Origin: Martelella mediterranea
GTDB lineage: Bacteria; Pseudomonadota; Alphaproteobacteria; Rhizobiales; Rhizobiaceae
Assembly: GCF_021021415.1 (NCBI RefSeq)
Contig: NZ_JAINWJ010000004.1
Span: 62,001 to 126,000, forward strand
Reading direction: 5' to 3'
Length of the DNA: 64,000 bases
Shown: positions 43,457-50,701 of the stretch, one piece after another
Position numbering within the stretch: the stretch's first letter is position 1
Layout: every line of letters begins with the position of its first letter
Made by a program: the position numbers and the translations under genes
Notes under the pieces: model-generated
Database searches by the model: none
Told to the model about the DNA's origin: nothing
The model's input: only the letters and a program-made list of their open reading frames with translations

Positions 43457-44481
43457 TGGAAAAAGCCGCAAACGCACCGCTGCTCGATGTGCAGGGCCTG
43501 TCGGTATCCTTCGCCACCGACCGGGGACGGGTAAAGGCAATCGATGACGTGTCGTTCCGTGTTGAGAAGGGAGAAATCCTGTCGATCGTTGGTGAATCCG
43601 GATCGGGTAAATCGGTGACCTTGCTGTCGCTGCTCGGCCTCAACGATCCGAAAACCACCTTCGTCGAGGGCTCCGTCGCGTTTCAGGGCAAGCGCCTGCT
43701 TGAGCTACCGGACCGGGCGCTGCGCCGGTTGCGCGGCAAGGAAATCGGTCTGATCTCGCAGGATCCGATGACGGCGCTGACGCCGGTCTATACGATCGGC
43801 TGGCAGATTGCCGAACAGATCCGCACCCATGAGAATGTGTCGAAGAAGGCCGCGCGTCTGCGCGCGGCCGAACTCCTCGCATCCGTCGGCCTGCCCAATC
43901 CGAACGAGGCCGTCGACCGCTATCCGCATCAGCTTTCCGGCGGCATGCGCCAGCGCGCCGTCATCGCCATGGCGCTGTCCTGCAGCCCCTCGCTTCTGGT
44001 GGCCGACGAGCCGACGACGGCGCTGGACGTGACCGTGCAGGCGCAGGTTCTGGATCTACTTTTGAAGCTGCGCGACGAATTCGGCTCCGCGATCATCCTC
44101 ATCACCCATGATATGGGCGTGGTCGCCGAAGTCGCGGACCGGGTTCATGTCATGTATGCCGGACGGATGGTGGAGAAGGGAACGACGGCGGAGGTCTTCG
44201 ACCGGCCGATGCATCCCTATAGCTGGGGACTGATGGCTTCCATCCCGCCGCTCTACGGCGAAAAACAGTCACGCCTTCCCTCGATTCCCGGCATGCCGCC
44301 GACCCCGCAGCAGGCCCCGACCGGTTGCGGTTTCGCGCCGCGCTGTCGGTTTGCAAGGCCGGAATGCGAGGCCCGTCCGCCGACCCGCCGTGACGGAGAC
44401 CATACCGCGCTCTGCGTGCTTGATGGCGCCGAACGCGAGACGGCGCGACGGATGGTTTTGGAGCATGAGGTGGTCGCATGA
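43456..44481 (+). CDS. Peptide-type ABC transporter ATPase (DppD-like)
   Basis: A 341-residue ATPase. Seen: Walker A GESGSGKSV, LISQDPMTALTPVYTIG, signature LSGGMRQRAVIAMAL, Walker B LLVADEPTTALDVTV, ITHDMGVVAEVAD and the C-terminal Cys-containing block GCGFAPRCRFARPEC. Starts in a TGATG junction and overlaps the next gene by 4 bp. Confidence 0.9.
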   Translation: MEKAANAPLLDVQGLSVSFATDRGRVKAIDDVSFRVEKGEILSIVGESGSGKSVTLLSLLGLNDPKTTFVEGSVAFQGKRLLELPDRALRRLRGKEIGLISQDPMTALTPVYTIGWQIAEQIRTHENVSKKAARLRAAELLASVGLPNPNEAVDRYPHQLSGGMRQRAVIAMALSCSPSLLVADEPTTALDVTVQAQVLDLLLKLRDEFGSAIILITHDMGVVAEVADRVHVMYAGRMVEKGTTAEVFDRPMHPYSWGLMASIPPLYGEKQSRLPSIPGMPPTPQQAPTGCGFAPRCRFARPECEARPPTRRDGDHTALCVLDGAERETARRMVLEHEVVA

Positions 44482-45494
44482 ACGAGTTGAAAAGGCGCGA
44501 GACGACACGGGCGAACACGCCGCTGATCGCAACCCGCGACCTTGCCAAGCACTTTACGGTCGGCAAAACCATGCGGCCCGGTTCGGGCCGGACGCTTTAC
44601 GCCGTGGACGATATCACGCTTGAAGTCCATCAGGGCGAAACGCTCGGGCTTGTGGGAGAGTCCGGATCCGGAAAATCCACCCTTGGCCGCTGTCTGACTC
44701 GGCTTTACGACCCGACCTCCGGGACGCTGGAATTTGACGGCAGCGACATCACCCGCACCGGCGAGCGCGGCCTGCTGCCGGTGCGCAGGCGCATGCAGAT
44801 GATCTTTCAGGACCCGTCGGCCTCGCTCAACCCGAAACGGCGCGTGCGCGATATCGTGGGTGAGGCGGTCAGGGTTCACGGCATCCGCAAGAGCAATGCG
44901 GTCGATCACTGGCTCGAGGAGCTGATGGATATCGTCGGCCTCAGCGCGGAATATCTCGACCGCTATCCGCATGAATTTTCCGGCGGACAGCGCCAGCGTA
45001 TCGGCATTGCCCGTGCGCTGGCGGTCGAGCCGGAGCTGATCGTTGCCGACGAGCCTGTCTCCGCGTTGGATGTTTCCGTTCAGGCCCAGATCGTCAACCT
45101 GTTTTCGGACCTGCGCGAACGGCTGAACCTCACCTACATCTTCATCGCGCATGATCTGGCCGTGGTCCGCCAGGTATCGTCACGCGTCGCGGTCATGTAT
45201 CTCGGCTCGCTGGTCGAAATCGGAAAAACCGATGCGCTCTATCGCGCGCCCCGGCATCCCTATACCCAGGCATTGCTGTCCGCCGTGCCGCAGGCGGAAA
45301 ACCGCGGGAAACGTCAGCGTATCCTGCTGGAAGGCGAAATTCCAAGCCCGCTCGACCCGCCGAAGGGCTGCAAGTTCAGCACCCGCTGTCCTTTTGCCGC
45401 CGATCGCTGCCGCTCCGAGCGTCCAAAACTGCAGGATTTCGGCGACGGCCATCAGGTAGCCTGCCATTATCCCCTCGACGCTGCCGCAGATTAG
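44478..45494 (+). CDS. Peptide-type ABC transporter ATPase (DppF-like)
   Basis: A 338-residue ATPase. Seen: Walker A GESGSGKST, IFQDPSASLNPKRRV, signature FSGGQRQRIGIARAL, Walker B LIVADEPVSALDVSV, FIAHDLAVVRQVSS and C-terminal GCKFSTRCPFAADRC. Last gene of the AmiC/AmiR-linked operon. It has the same layout as the DppF-like protein at 16106, but the two importers differ in gene order and partner enzymes, so they are paralogous rather than a recent local duplication. Confidence 0.9.
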   Translation: MNELKRRETTRANTPLIATRDLAKHFTVGKTMRPGSGRTLYAVDDITLEVHQGETLGLVGESGSGKSTLGRCLTRLYDPTSGTLEFDGSDITRTGERGLLPVRRRMQMIFQDPSASLNPKRRVRDIVGEAVRVHGIRKSNAVDHWLEELMDIVGLSAEYLDRYPHEFSGGQRQRIGIARALAVEPELIVADEPVSALDVSVQAQIVNLFSDLRERLNLTYIFIAHDLAVVRQVSSRVAVMYLGSLVEIGKTDALYRAPRHPYTQALLSAVPQAENRGKRQRILLEGEIPSPLDPPKGCKFSTRCPFAADRCRSERPKLQDFGDGHQVACHYPLDAAAD

Positions 45495-45500
45495 GGCCCG

Positions 45501-45740
45501 TCAGGTCGGCATCGTCTTGCCGCGGTAGCCCGGCGCTTTGAGACCATGCTCGATCAGGTCCAGCAATTGACTTCCGGCTGTTCCGATGTCGAACCGAGGG
45601 TCAGCCAGCCAGCTTTCTATGATGCCGCAGATTCCTGCGGCAATAAGCAGAGCCACAGATTCCGGTGCGACATCGCCTCGGATTTCCCCTGCGTCGATCC
45701 CGCAAGCGGGTTTCGAACTCGGATCGTGAGAGCCTGTGAA
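45501..45740 (-). pseudogene. C-terminal remnant of a TetR-family regulator, frameshifted
   Basis: Reading leftwards, one frame gives SRSEFETRLRD and the next gives GIDAGEIRGDVAPESVALLI followed by GLKAPGYRGKTMPT and a TGA at 45501-45503. Together they match the end of an AcrR/TetR protein (FxxRLRD, AGEIRxDVxPE), with a frameshift near 45700-45715. No HTH-encoding part remains upstream. It lies at the junction between the importer operon and the stress island. Confidence 0.6.
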
Positions 45741-45744
45741 TAGG

Positions 45745-45784
45745 CCGCCGCTTGATGCGGCGGGCGGGCGATTGCCCCGTTTTT
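45745..45784 (+). terminator. Tandem stem-loops with T-run
   Basis: CCGCCGC/GCGGCGG (45745-45751 with 45757-45763) is followed at once by GGGC/GCCC (45766-45769 with 45774-45777) and then GTTTTT (45779-45784). The second stem with its T-run is a short intrinsic terminator, probably ending plus-strand transcription from the importer operon. From here to 45933 nothing else is recognisable. Confidence 0.5.
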
Positions 45785-45933
45785 AGCGGCGGTGGATAGG
45801 CAGCGCCATCAGCGCCTGCTGCCCGCACACGCCGCTGCGTTCATCGCGAACCGAGACATGGCGGCGGGGAGTGGGGCAACAGAGTTGATCGTTCGGATCG
45901 CCGGTTGCTCGGCTATGGCGCCTGAAAGCTTCG

Positions 45934-46368
45934 TCAGGCGGCGGACTGGTTATGGCTGCCGCCGTCGCGCACGACGCCCTTCAGGCTGCGGCCGGTATGG
46001 CTGAGGCTGCTGCGGGCGGCATCCGCTAGCGAGACGATACCGCACATGCGCTTGTTGTCGTCCAGCACGACGAGGCGGCGCACCTGGATATCGCCCATAT
46101 TGGCGAGAACGTCATCCACCTCATCCGTGTCGCGGCAATATTTGACGTCGGTGCTCATCACCTCGCTCACCTTGCTGCGCCCGTCGAGGCCGGTGGCAAC
46201 GCCGCGCGTGACGATGTCGCGGTCCGTCACCATGCCGACCAGCCGGTCGTTCTCGCCGACCGGGAGGAAACCGATATCTTCGTTCGTCATCCGCCTGGCG
46301 ACGTCGACAATGATGTCGTCGGGTTTCGCAAGGGCGACGTCGCGTGTCATGATTTCTGAAATTCGCAT
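45934..46368 (-). CDS. Two-CBS-domain protein
   Basis: A 144-residue stand-alone pair of CBS domains, which usually bind adenine nucleotides. Seen: ISEIMTRDVALAKPDDIIVDVARRM, DIGFLPVGENDRLVGMVTDRDIVTRGVA, then KVSEVMSTDVKYCRDTDEVDDVLANM and VRRLVVLDDNKRMCGIVSLADAA, the two repeats in order. The frame extends to 46509, but GGAGAGAACG before ATG 46368 fixes the start. An EcfG-like promoter lies upstream on the same strand. Proteins of this kind are often induced under stress. Confidence 0.87.
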   Translation of the reverse strand: MRISEIMTRDVALAKPDDIIVDVARRMTNEDIGFLPVGENDRLVGMVTDRDIVTRGVATGLDGRSKVSEVMSTDVKYCRDTDEVDDVLANMGDIQVRRLVVLDDNKRMCGIVSLADAARSSLSHTGRSLKGVVRDGGSHNQSAA

Positions 46369-46405
46369 CGTTCTCTCCTTGGCGTTTTCTCCTTGGAGCC
46401 CGCCC

Positions 46406-46430
46406 AACTGCAAGCCGCGCGGAATGTTCC
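46406..46430 (-). promoter_or_regulatory. EcfG-like promoter for the CBS gene
   Basis: On the minus strand GGAAC (46430-46426), 16 bases, AGTT (46409-46406). The -35 is perfect and the -10 has three of four consensus bases (CGTT). It lies 38 bases upstream of the CBS start codon. Confidence 0.5.
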
Positions 46431-46454
46431 AGCGGAATGTCGGCGACGGGTTTG

Positions 46455-46479
46455 CGAACAATTTCGCTCCTTCGCTGTT
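46455..46479 (+). promoter_or_regulatory. EcfG-like promoter for sodC (weak)
   Basis: CGAAC (46455-46459), 16 bases, TGTT (46476-46479), 44 bases upstream of the sodC start. One mismatch in each box against GGAAC/CGTT. Supported mainly by its neighbours in the same island. Confidence 0.4.
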
Positions 46480-46523
46480 AGGCGCGGACCGGGCCCAGGC
46501 CCGCAACAAAAGGAGATTGTTTC

Positions 46524-47051
46524 ATGAGAACGAAGATCTTTACCCTGACCGTCGCAGTGGCGGCGCTGGCCTCCAACATCGCAGTGGCCGCGGATGGAGA
46601 CCGCGTTCAGGGCAGCCTTGCCGGAGACAACATCAGCGGAACGGTGACCATGCTGGAGACCGCCTCCGGGGTCGTGCTCGTCGAGATCGATGCGGAAGGC
46701 CTCCCGGAAGGCGAGCATGGCTTTCACGTGCATGAAGTCGGTCAGTGCGATGGCGACAACGGTTTCAAGAGCGCTGGAGGTCATCTCGCACGCGGGCTCG
46801 ATCACGGTATCATGAGCCAGAACGGTCCCCATCCCGGCGACATGCCGAACCTGCATGTGGGATCCGACGGCATCGCCAGGGCCGACGTCTTCGTCCGCGG
46901 CTTCACGCTCGGGCGGACCGGCAATCAGCGCATCCTTGATGATGATGGATCGGCGGTGATCATTCACGCAGGTCCCGACGATTACAGCACGCAGCCCTCG
47001 GGCGACGCGGGCGATCGCATTGCCTGCGCCGTTCTTGAGCCGGTGGAGTGA
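46524..47051 (+). CDS. sodC: Cu/Zn superoxide dismutase, periplasmic
   Basis: A 175-residue exported enzyme that dismutates superoxide in the periplasm. Seen: signal peptide ending near IAVAADGD (residue 22), EHGFHVHEVGQCD with two Cu-ligand His, the bridging/zinc His region KSAGGHL and NGPHPGDMPNLHVG with the Asp ligand, and VIIHAGPDDY with the last Cu-ligand His; Cys in GQCD and IACAV form the conserved disulfide. AAAGGAG precedes ATG 46524. It is divergent from the CBS gene with stress-type promoters between them. Confidence 0.95.
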   Translation: MRTKIFTLTVAVAALASNIAVAADGDRVQGSLAGDNISGTVTMLETASGVVLVEIDAEGLPEGEHGFHVHEVGQCDGDNGFKSAGGHLARGLDHGIMSQNGPHPGDMPNLHVGSDGIARADVFVRGFTLGRTGNQRILDDDGSAVIIHAGPDDYSTQPSGDAGDRIACAVLEPVE

Positions 47052-47061
47052 GACTGAGGCA

Positions 47062-47090
47062 GCGGCCGGACCAGACCGCGGTCCGGCCGC
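47062..47090 (+). terminator. Terminator-like hairpin after sodC
   Basis: GCGGCCGGACC (47062-47072) and GGTCCGGCCGC (47080-47090) form a perfect 11-bp stem with a 7-base loop, 11 bases after the sodC stop codon. No T-run follows, so it may stop transcription only partly or act as a 3' stabiliser, and it may serve the opposite gene as well. Confidence 0.6.
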
Positions 47091-47213
47091 ATGTCGCGGC
47101 GGTCACCGGCCGACAGGAGTGCCCACAGGGCACAACTGAATGCCGGCACGGGTAAAGGGCGCGCTCCAATCGCCGCCAATGCGGCAGAACGCTGCTGAGA
47201 GCGCCTCGTTCCG

Positions 47214-47501
47214 TCAGCGCTCTCCCTTCTCCGCCTGTTTTTCGACGATCTCAAGCGATGAACGGGCTTCCTGAAGCAGCGGCTCGAGATCCTGTCCGCG
47301 TTCGCTGGCCTCGGTTCGGCTTTCCAGTTCCGTTATGATGTCCTTCAGGCGCTTGAGGCGGTCCTCAACGGGGTCGCCGCCATAGGTTTGCGCGGTGATC
47401 TGGCGCGAGGTGATGTCCTCGGCGAGGCTTTCCACATCGGCTTCTCCGCCAACCGGTGAATGCAGAGGGTCTTGCTGTTGATTATTGCGACTGTCGGCCA
47501 T
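47214..47501 (-). CDS. Small hydrophilic protein of unknown function
   Basis: A 95-residue acidic protein that I do not recognise. Seen: Gln/Asn-rich N-terminus (RNNQQQDPLHSP), a middle part SLAEDITSRQITAQTYGGDP, and a charged C-terminal half (VEDRLKRLKDIITELESRTE to KQAEKGER) likely to form a coiled coil. GAGGA precedes ATG 47501; a longer frame from 47543 would start inside the promoter. An EcfG-like promoter upstream suggests stress induction. Confidence 0.7.
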   Translation of the reverse strand: MADSRNNQQQDPLHSPVGGEADVESLAEDITSRQITAQTYGGDPVEDRLKRLKDIITELESRTEASERGQDLEPLLQEARSSLEIVEKQAEKGER

Positions 47502-47542
47502 GGGGATGTCCTCTCGAACTGTTTCAATCGATCGTGTGACCA

Positions 47543-47567
47543 AACGTCTGAAACGGCTTTTTGTTCG
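47543..47567 (-). promoter_or_regulatory. EcfG-like promoter for the 95-residue protein
   Basis: Minus strand CGAAC (47567-47563), 16 bases, CGTT (47546-47543); the -10 is perfect and the -35 has one mismatch. It ends 42 bases before the start codon at 47501. Confidence 0.5.
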
Positions 47568-47634
47568 CGGCTCAAACCTGCGTCGGTCTCGCCCGACTGG
47601 CGCCCTTCAGGTTTAAATCGAGAGTTCCAGGCAC

Positions 47635-47664
47635 AAAAAAACGCCGCGCGGCTTGCACGGCGTT
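47635..47664 (-). terminator. Intrinsic terminator of the nepR-like gene
   Basis: On the minus strand AACGCCG (47664-47658) and CGGCGTT (47646-47640) form a stem with an 11-base partly self-pairing loop, followed by a run of six to seven Ts (47641-47635). It lies 30 bases after the nepR-like stop codon. Confidence 0.8.
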
Positions 47665-47693
47665 CGTCCGATATCACCGGTAAACGACCCTTA

Positions 47694-47867
47694 TTAAGGT
47701 TTGCTTTCCCGTTCATTCAGCGCCTGCTGCAGCTTCATGGCAAGCTCGAGCAACCGGTCGGGTATCGGCTCCTGCTTGATCTGGGAGAGGAGCTCAGAGG
47801 TCTTGCTATCCAGAAACGCGTCGGAATGGTCTGCCGAGACGAGGTCCTTGTCATTGTCTTTCGTCAT
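47694..47867 (-). CDS. nepR: NepR-like anti-sigma factor
   Basis: A 57-residue protein. Seen: charged N-terminus (MTKDNDKD), then SELLSQIKQEPIPDRLLELA followed by MKLQQALNERES. The block EPIPDRLLELA with flanking helices matches the NepR core (E-P-V-P-D-R-F-x-x-L-L), the helix pair that clamps EcfG sigma factors and is taken away by phosphorylated PhyR. It is shorter than most NepR proteins and its first helix is less conserved, so the call is probable rather than certain. An EcfG-like sigma gene lies 2.8 kb away on the other strand. It has its own terminator. Confidence 0.65.
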   Translation of the reverse strand: MTKDNDKDLVSADHSDAFLDSKTSELLSQIKQEPIPDRLLELAMKLQQALNERESKP

Positions 47868-48164
47868 CTTATCGCCTTACTTTTCCCGGGCATGTTCTTT
47901 GGTTGTCGTGTGACACTACGCTTCCGGAGCACCGGTGGATTTAAACTGTTTCGCACGATCGGTTGGCAGAAGCAAATCTGCACGCGCGGGATTGTCCCTT
48001 CGTTTTCCGCCCGGCGGAACCCCTCGGATGGCGATGTCATCGGGCATAAGTCCGGGCGGCTGGTCATATATCCGTCAGCGCTCGGATGCTCTGGTCGCAT
48101 GTGACGCCCGTTCACATTTCCGTGGGCACCAGTGTCTCTTCGGTCTGTCCCGTCATGGACGCCC
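47868..48164 (-). other. Long gap upstream of nepR-like gene
   Basis: About 300 bases without a supported gene between the nepR-like start and the divergent promoter pair. No good EcfG-type site is seen close to the gene. If the promoter at 48165-48189 drives nepR, this is a leader of nearly 300 nt. Confidence 0.4.
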
Positions 48165-48189
48165 AACCCGCTCCGCCTACGCTTGTTCC
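48165..48189 (-). promoter_or_regulatory. EcfG-like promoter, leftward arm of a divergent pair
   Basis: Minus strand GGAAC (48189-48185), 16 bases, GGTT (48168-48165). Its -35 faces the -35 of the rightward promoter at 48203, 13 bases away. The next gene downstream is the nepR-like gene, about 300 bases on. Confidence 0.4.
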
Positions 48190-48202
48190 AGCAAAATTGA
48201 CC

Positions 48203-48227
48203 GGAACAAAATCCGCCCGAACCGGTT
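48203..48227 (+). promoter_or_regulatory. EcfG-like promoter for the 48259-48824 gene pair
   Basis: GGAAC (48203-48207), 16 bases, GGTT (48224-48227), 31 bases upstream of ATG 48259. Perfect -35, three of four bases in the -10. Confidence 0.55.
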
Positions 48228-48258
48228 TGGCGTTGGTTGGAAAACACGAGGACACACC

Positions 48259-48495
48259 ATGACCGATAAACCATCCGGCGCCCCTCCGGGCACGAGCGAT
48301 GAGCGGCCGCGCTGGGAAGGCCCCGAAGAAAGCCGGCCGAGCGCGTACAAGCCCGCCAAGGACGACCCCGGCAAGGATCGCGATGCCATGCGGGAAAATC
48401 TCGATCATCCCCGCAAGCGCGACCTTTCCGATGCCATGAAAACAAGACGTGACGATAGAGACCGGCCCTCCGAAGGTCCGGCTGAAGACAAATAA
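48259..48495 (+). CDS. Small disordered hydrophilic protein
   Basis: A 78-residue protein rich in Asp, Arg, Lys, Pro and Glu with no hydrophobic core (for example DDPGKDRDAMRENLDHP and KTRRDDRDRPSEG); predicted to be disordered. Family unknown. Such hydrophilin-like proteins are often made during desiccation or osmotic stress, which fits the EcfG-like promoter in front. The DUF982 gene follows after 14 bp and is probably co-transcribed. Confidence 0.65.
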   Translation: MTDKPSGAPPGTSDERPRWEGPEESRPSAYKPAKDDPGKDRDAMRENLDHPRKRDLSDAMKTRRDDRDRPSEGPAEDK

Positions 48496-48509
48496 AGGAG
48501 GAGACCACG

Positions 48510-48824
48510 ATGGGACATTTCGCAAGGTGGGTTGCGCCGGTATATCTCGGCTTCGGCGAAGACGGCCCGCTTGCCGTCAAAGGACCGTCCCAGGCCCGCA
48601 ACCTGCTCGCGGAAAACTGGCCGCACCGGCGCGGGCGGCACTACCAAGCGGCCGTGAACTGCTGCGACCGCGCCGTCGCACAGCCGGGATGGCTGGAAAT
48701 GTCGAGAGAGGCCTTCATCGCCGCCGCGCTGGAGGCCGGGCTTTTCAGCGGTCATTCCGGGCATGCCCGCAATTTCGTGCCGGGCGCGACCGATCCCGGA
48801 CCGGGTCACCGCCCGATGCTGTAG
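48510..48824 (+). CDS. DUF982 domain protein
   Basis: A 104-residue protein. Seen: APVYLGFGEDGPLAVKGPSQARNLLAENWPHRRGRHYQAAVNCCDRA, then SREAFIAAALEAGLF, which matches the DUF982 pattern (WP-x-x-RG, repeated small residues, AFxxAAxEAG). DUF982 proteins are common in Rhizobiales, often plasmid or stress linked, with no known activity. AAAGGAGGAG precedes ATG 48510, an unusually strong ribosome site. Confidence 0.8.
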   Translation: MGHFARWVAPVYLGFGEDGPLAVKGPSQARNLLAENWPHRRGRHYQAAVNCCDRAVAQPGWLEMSREAFIAAALEAGLFSGHSGHARNFVPGATDPGPGHRPML

Positions 48825-48929
48825 ATTGCTTGTTCTGGCGCGGCGGGTGAACGACCAGCTCTTTGCCCGACGCTCCGGAAATTCTTGCGGCCGACCGGCA
48901 AAGACAGTCGCTCCGGCACGCGACGCCTC

Positions 48930-50186
48930 TCACCGTCTTCGCACATTCTCAACGATAAAGCCGCTTGCGGGACCGGTCGGCACTGTCCCCAGCGGAACAT
49001 CCAGTTCCTGCTCCGGCACATCGAAGGCCATATGGTATGTCAGCAGCCGCACGGCCTCGGCAATCAGCGCGACCGTCGCTTTCTCGCCGGGGCAGCGGTG
49101 CGACTGCGCCGTTTCGCCTCCGCCCTGCGGAACAAAGCGTTTCCTGTCCTTCTGCCAGGAAAGGTCCCGCTCGGGACGGAACGCGTCCGGTTCCGTGAAC
49201 CAGCGCGGATCGTGGCAGGTTCCGTAGAGATCGAACAACAGCCACTGACCTTTCTGCAGGCGGTAACCATAGCACGCGGCGTCACGCGTCAGTATGCCGC
49301 CGACGAAGGGGAAGAATGGCGCATAGCGGCGCACCTCCTCGGTAAACTGGACGAGGCCCTCTCGACTGCCATCGGCGAAACGCTCGCGCCAGGCGGGCTT
49401 TTGGTGCAGCATCAGCGCGGCAAAGGTAATATAGCGGCCAACCGCCACGATCGGCCTCAACAGGTTCAGCACTTCGACCGCCGCAACGGAGGCAGGAAGC
49501 GGACGGCCGTCGGCATCGCGATAGCCGGTGATCTCCGCGATCGGCGCGCCTTCGCGGACCTTGCGGCCGCCGGAACGGACCGCCCTTATCTCTGCCTGCA
49601 AGCGCCTTTCCATCCGGCGGCGGCGCAGAAGGGCGGTGACCGTTGCCGGACGGAAGCGGCCTGCGTTTTCCACCATGCCCGCAAGCACGGGTGCATCACG
49701 CTCGACCGATTGCTGGTTCGCCGGCAGACCGGCCCATGACAGGGCCGCTTCGGCGAGCGTTGTTTCGGCGGCGGCGGCGAGCGATATCCGCCCTCGCCTT
49801 TCCCATGCCGCAAGCCTGCGCAGCCAGGCGTCCTCGAAACGGGTCACCAGATCGTCGACGTTCGATGGATGACTGACCAGCATGCGCACGAACATCGCCT
49901 TGCGATGGCGGTGCGCCTCTCCGTCGAGTTGCTGGACGCTGTGCTTGTCCTGCAGCAGGCGCAGCGTCGTGCCGGGCATCGCGCCGCGCCGGGTCACCGT
50001 ATCGCCGGTATAGAACAGTTCGACGGCTTCGGGACCGGAAACACAGACGACATCGCGCAGCATCAGCCGCGTGCGCCAGATCGGCGGAGTGCGCGTCGCA
50101 AGACGGCGCGGCAGGAAGAGATAGCCCTCGCGCAGCAGCGCAAGGGTCGTGTCTTCAAAGACGGTCGGCTTTTCAAGCGTGTTCAT
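48930..50186 (-). CDS. Cytochrome P450, CYP152-type fatty acid peroxygenase
   Basis: A 418-residue soluble P450. Seen: heme Cys in GGETAQSHRCPGE near residue 350, with the CYP152 form RFVPQGGG before it; I-helix LNLLRPIVAVGRYITF carrying the Arg-Pro pair that in CYP152 enzymes binds the fatty-acid carboxylate and replaces the usual Thr. Members use H2O2 directly to hydroxylate or decarboxylate fatty acids, so no redox partner gene is needed and none is seen. ATG 50186 overlaps the stop of the 88-residue gene upstream (ATGA). Both appear to be driven by an EcfG-like promoter. Confidence 0.85.
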   Translation of the reverse strand: MNTLEKPTVFEDTTLALLREGYLFLPRRLATRTPPIWRTRLMLRDVVCVSGPEAVELFYTGDTVTRRGAMPGTTLRLLQDKHSVQQLDGEAHRHRKAMFVRMLVSHPSNVDDLVTRFEDAWLRRLAAWERRGRISLAAAAETTLAEAALSWAGLPANQQSVERDAPVLAGMVENAGRFRPATVTALLRRRRMERRLQAEIRAVRSGGRKVREGAPIAEITGYRDADGRPLPASVAAVEVLNLLRPIVAVGRYITFAALMLHQKPAWRERFADGSREGLVQFTEEVRRYAPFFPFVGGILTRDAACYGYRLQKGQWLLFDLYGTCHDPRWFTEPDAFRPERDLSWQKDRKRFVPQGGGETAQSHRCPGEKATVALIAEAVRLLTYHMAFDVPEQELDVPLGTVPTGPASGFIVENVRRR

Positions 50187-50449
50187 TCCAGCTTGCCCCA
50201 TCGCGGATCCCATTCGGCGTCTTCCTCGAGCTTCACCATGATCGGTCCGCCGGTGTCGTTCCGGTTCTCGGCGAGCCGGATCGCCTCTGGCATCGACATC
50301 TCCTCGGTCGGATAAAAGGGCGTGTCCTCATTGTCGAAATCGATGGTATCGACAAAGCCGATGGCACGGTCGCCGCGCTGGACGACCCTGAGAAGAACAG
50401 TATCGGGCGTCGCGGCTTCCTTTGAATAGTAACGGAAGGTCAGGGTCAT
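50183..50449 (-). CDS. Small protein of unknown function, coupled to the P450
   Basis: An 88-residue protein that I do not recognise. Seen: FRYYSKEAATPDTVLLRVVQRGDRAIGFVDTIDFDNEDT split by charged turns, then an acidic C-terminal part ending DPRWGKLE. Probably a small alpha/beta fold, no membrane segment. AAAGGAAAC precedes ATG 50449. Its stop codon overlaps the P450 start, so the two are translated together. Confidence 0.7.
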   Translation of the reverse strand: MTLTFRYYSKEAATPDTVLLRVVQRGDRAIGFVDTIDFDNEDTPFYPTEEMSMPEAIRLAENRNDTGGPIMVKLEEDAEWDPRWGKLE

Positions 50450-50481
50450 CTGTTTCCTTTCTCTCAACGGACGTGCCGCAG

Positions 50482-50506
50482 AACCGGGCTGGCCGAATGT
50501 TGTTCC
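50482..50506 (-). promoter_or_regulatory. EcfG-like promoter for the 88-residue protein and P450
   Basis: Minus strand GGAAC (50506-50502), 16 bases, GGTT (50485-50482), 33 bases upstream of the start codon at 50449. Confidence 0.55.
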
Positions 50507-50640
50507 AGGAATTTTGCAGGGCGGATAATGGCAGAACATGGTCGGAGGCGGGTGAGATGGTTTGGCGGCGCTTGCCGCCGTTTCACTCCGAGGGCCGTTT
50601 TTTCTCCGTGCGACTATCGCCGGTTTGGACGAAAAAGAGA

Positions 50641-50666
50641 GGAACCGCGGCCCCGCCGGCTTCGTT
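50641..50666 (+). promoter_or_regulatory. EcfG promoter of the sigma-factor gene
   Basis: GGAAC (50641-50645), 17 bases, CGTT (50663-50666): a full match to the alphaproteobacterial EcfG consensus, 36 bases upstream of the sigma gene. It implies positive autoregulation, the usual arrangement for ecfG. Confidence 0.75.
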
Positions 50667-50701
50667 ATGTTCAAAGGGACCAAATCAAGACGGAGCCCAT
50701 G

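Noticed and set aside
13139-45494. The two peptide importers as a tandem duplication
   Set aside because: Gene order differs (B-C-D-F versus C-B-D-F), partner enzymes differ, and the shared motifs are those of the whole family.
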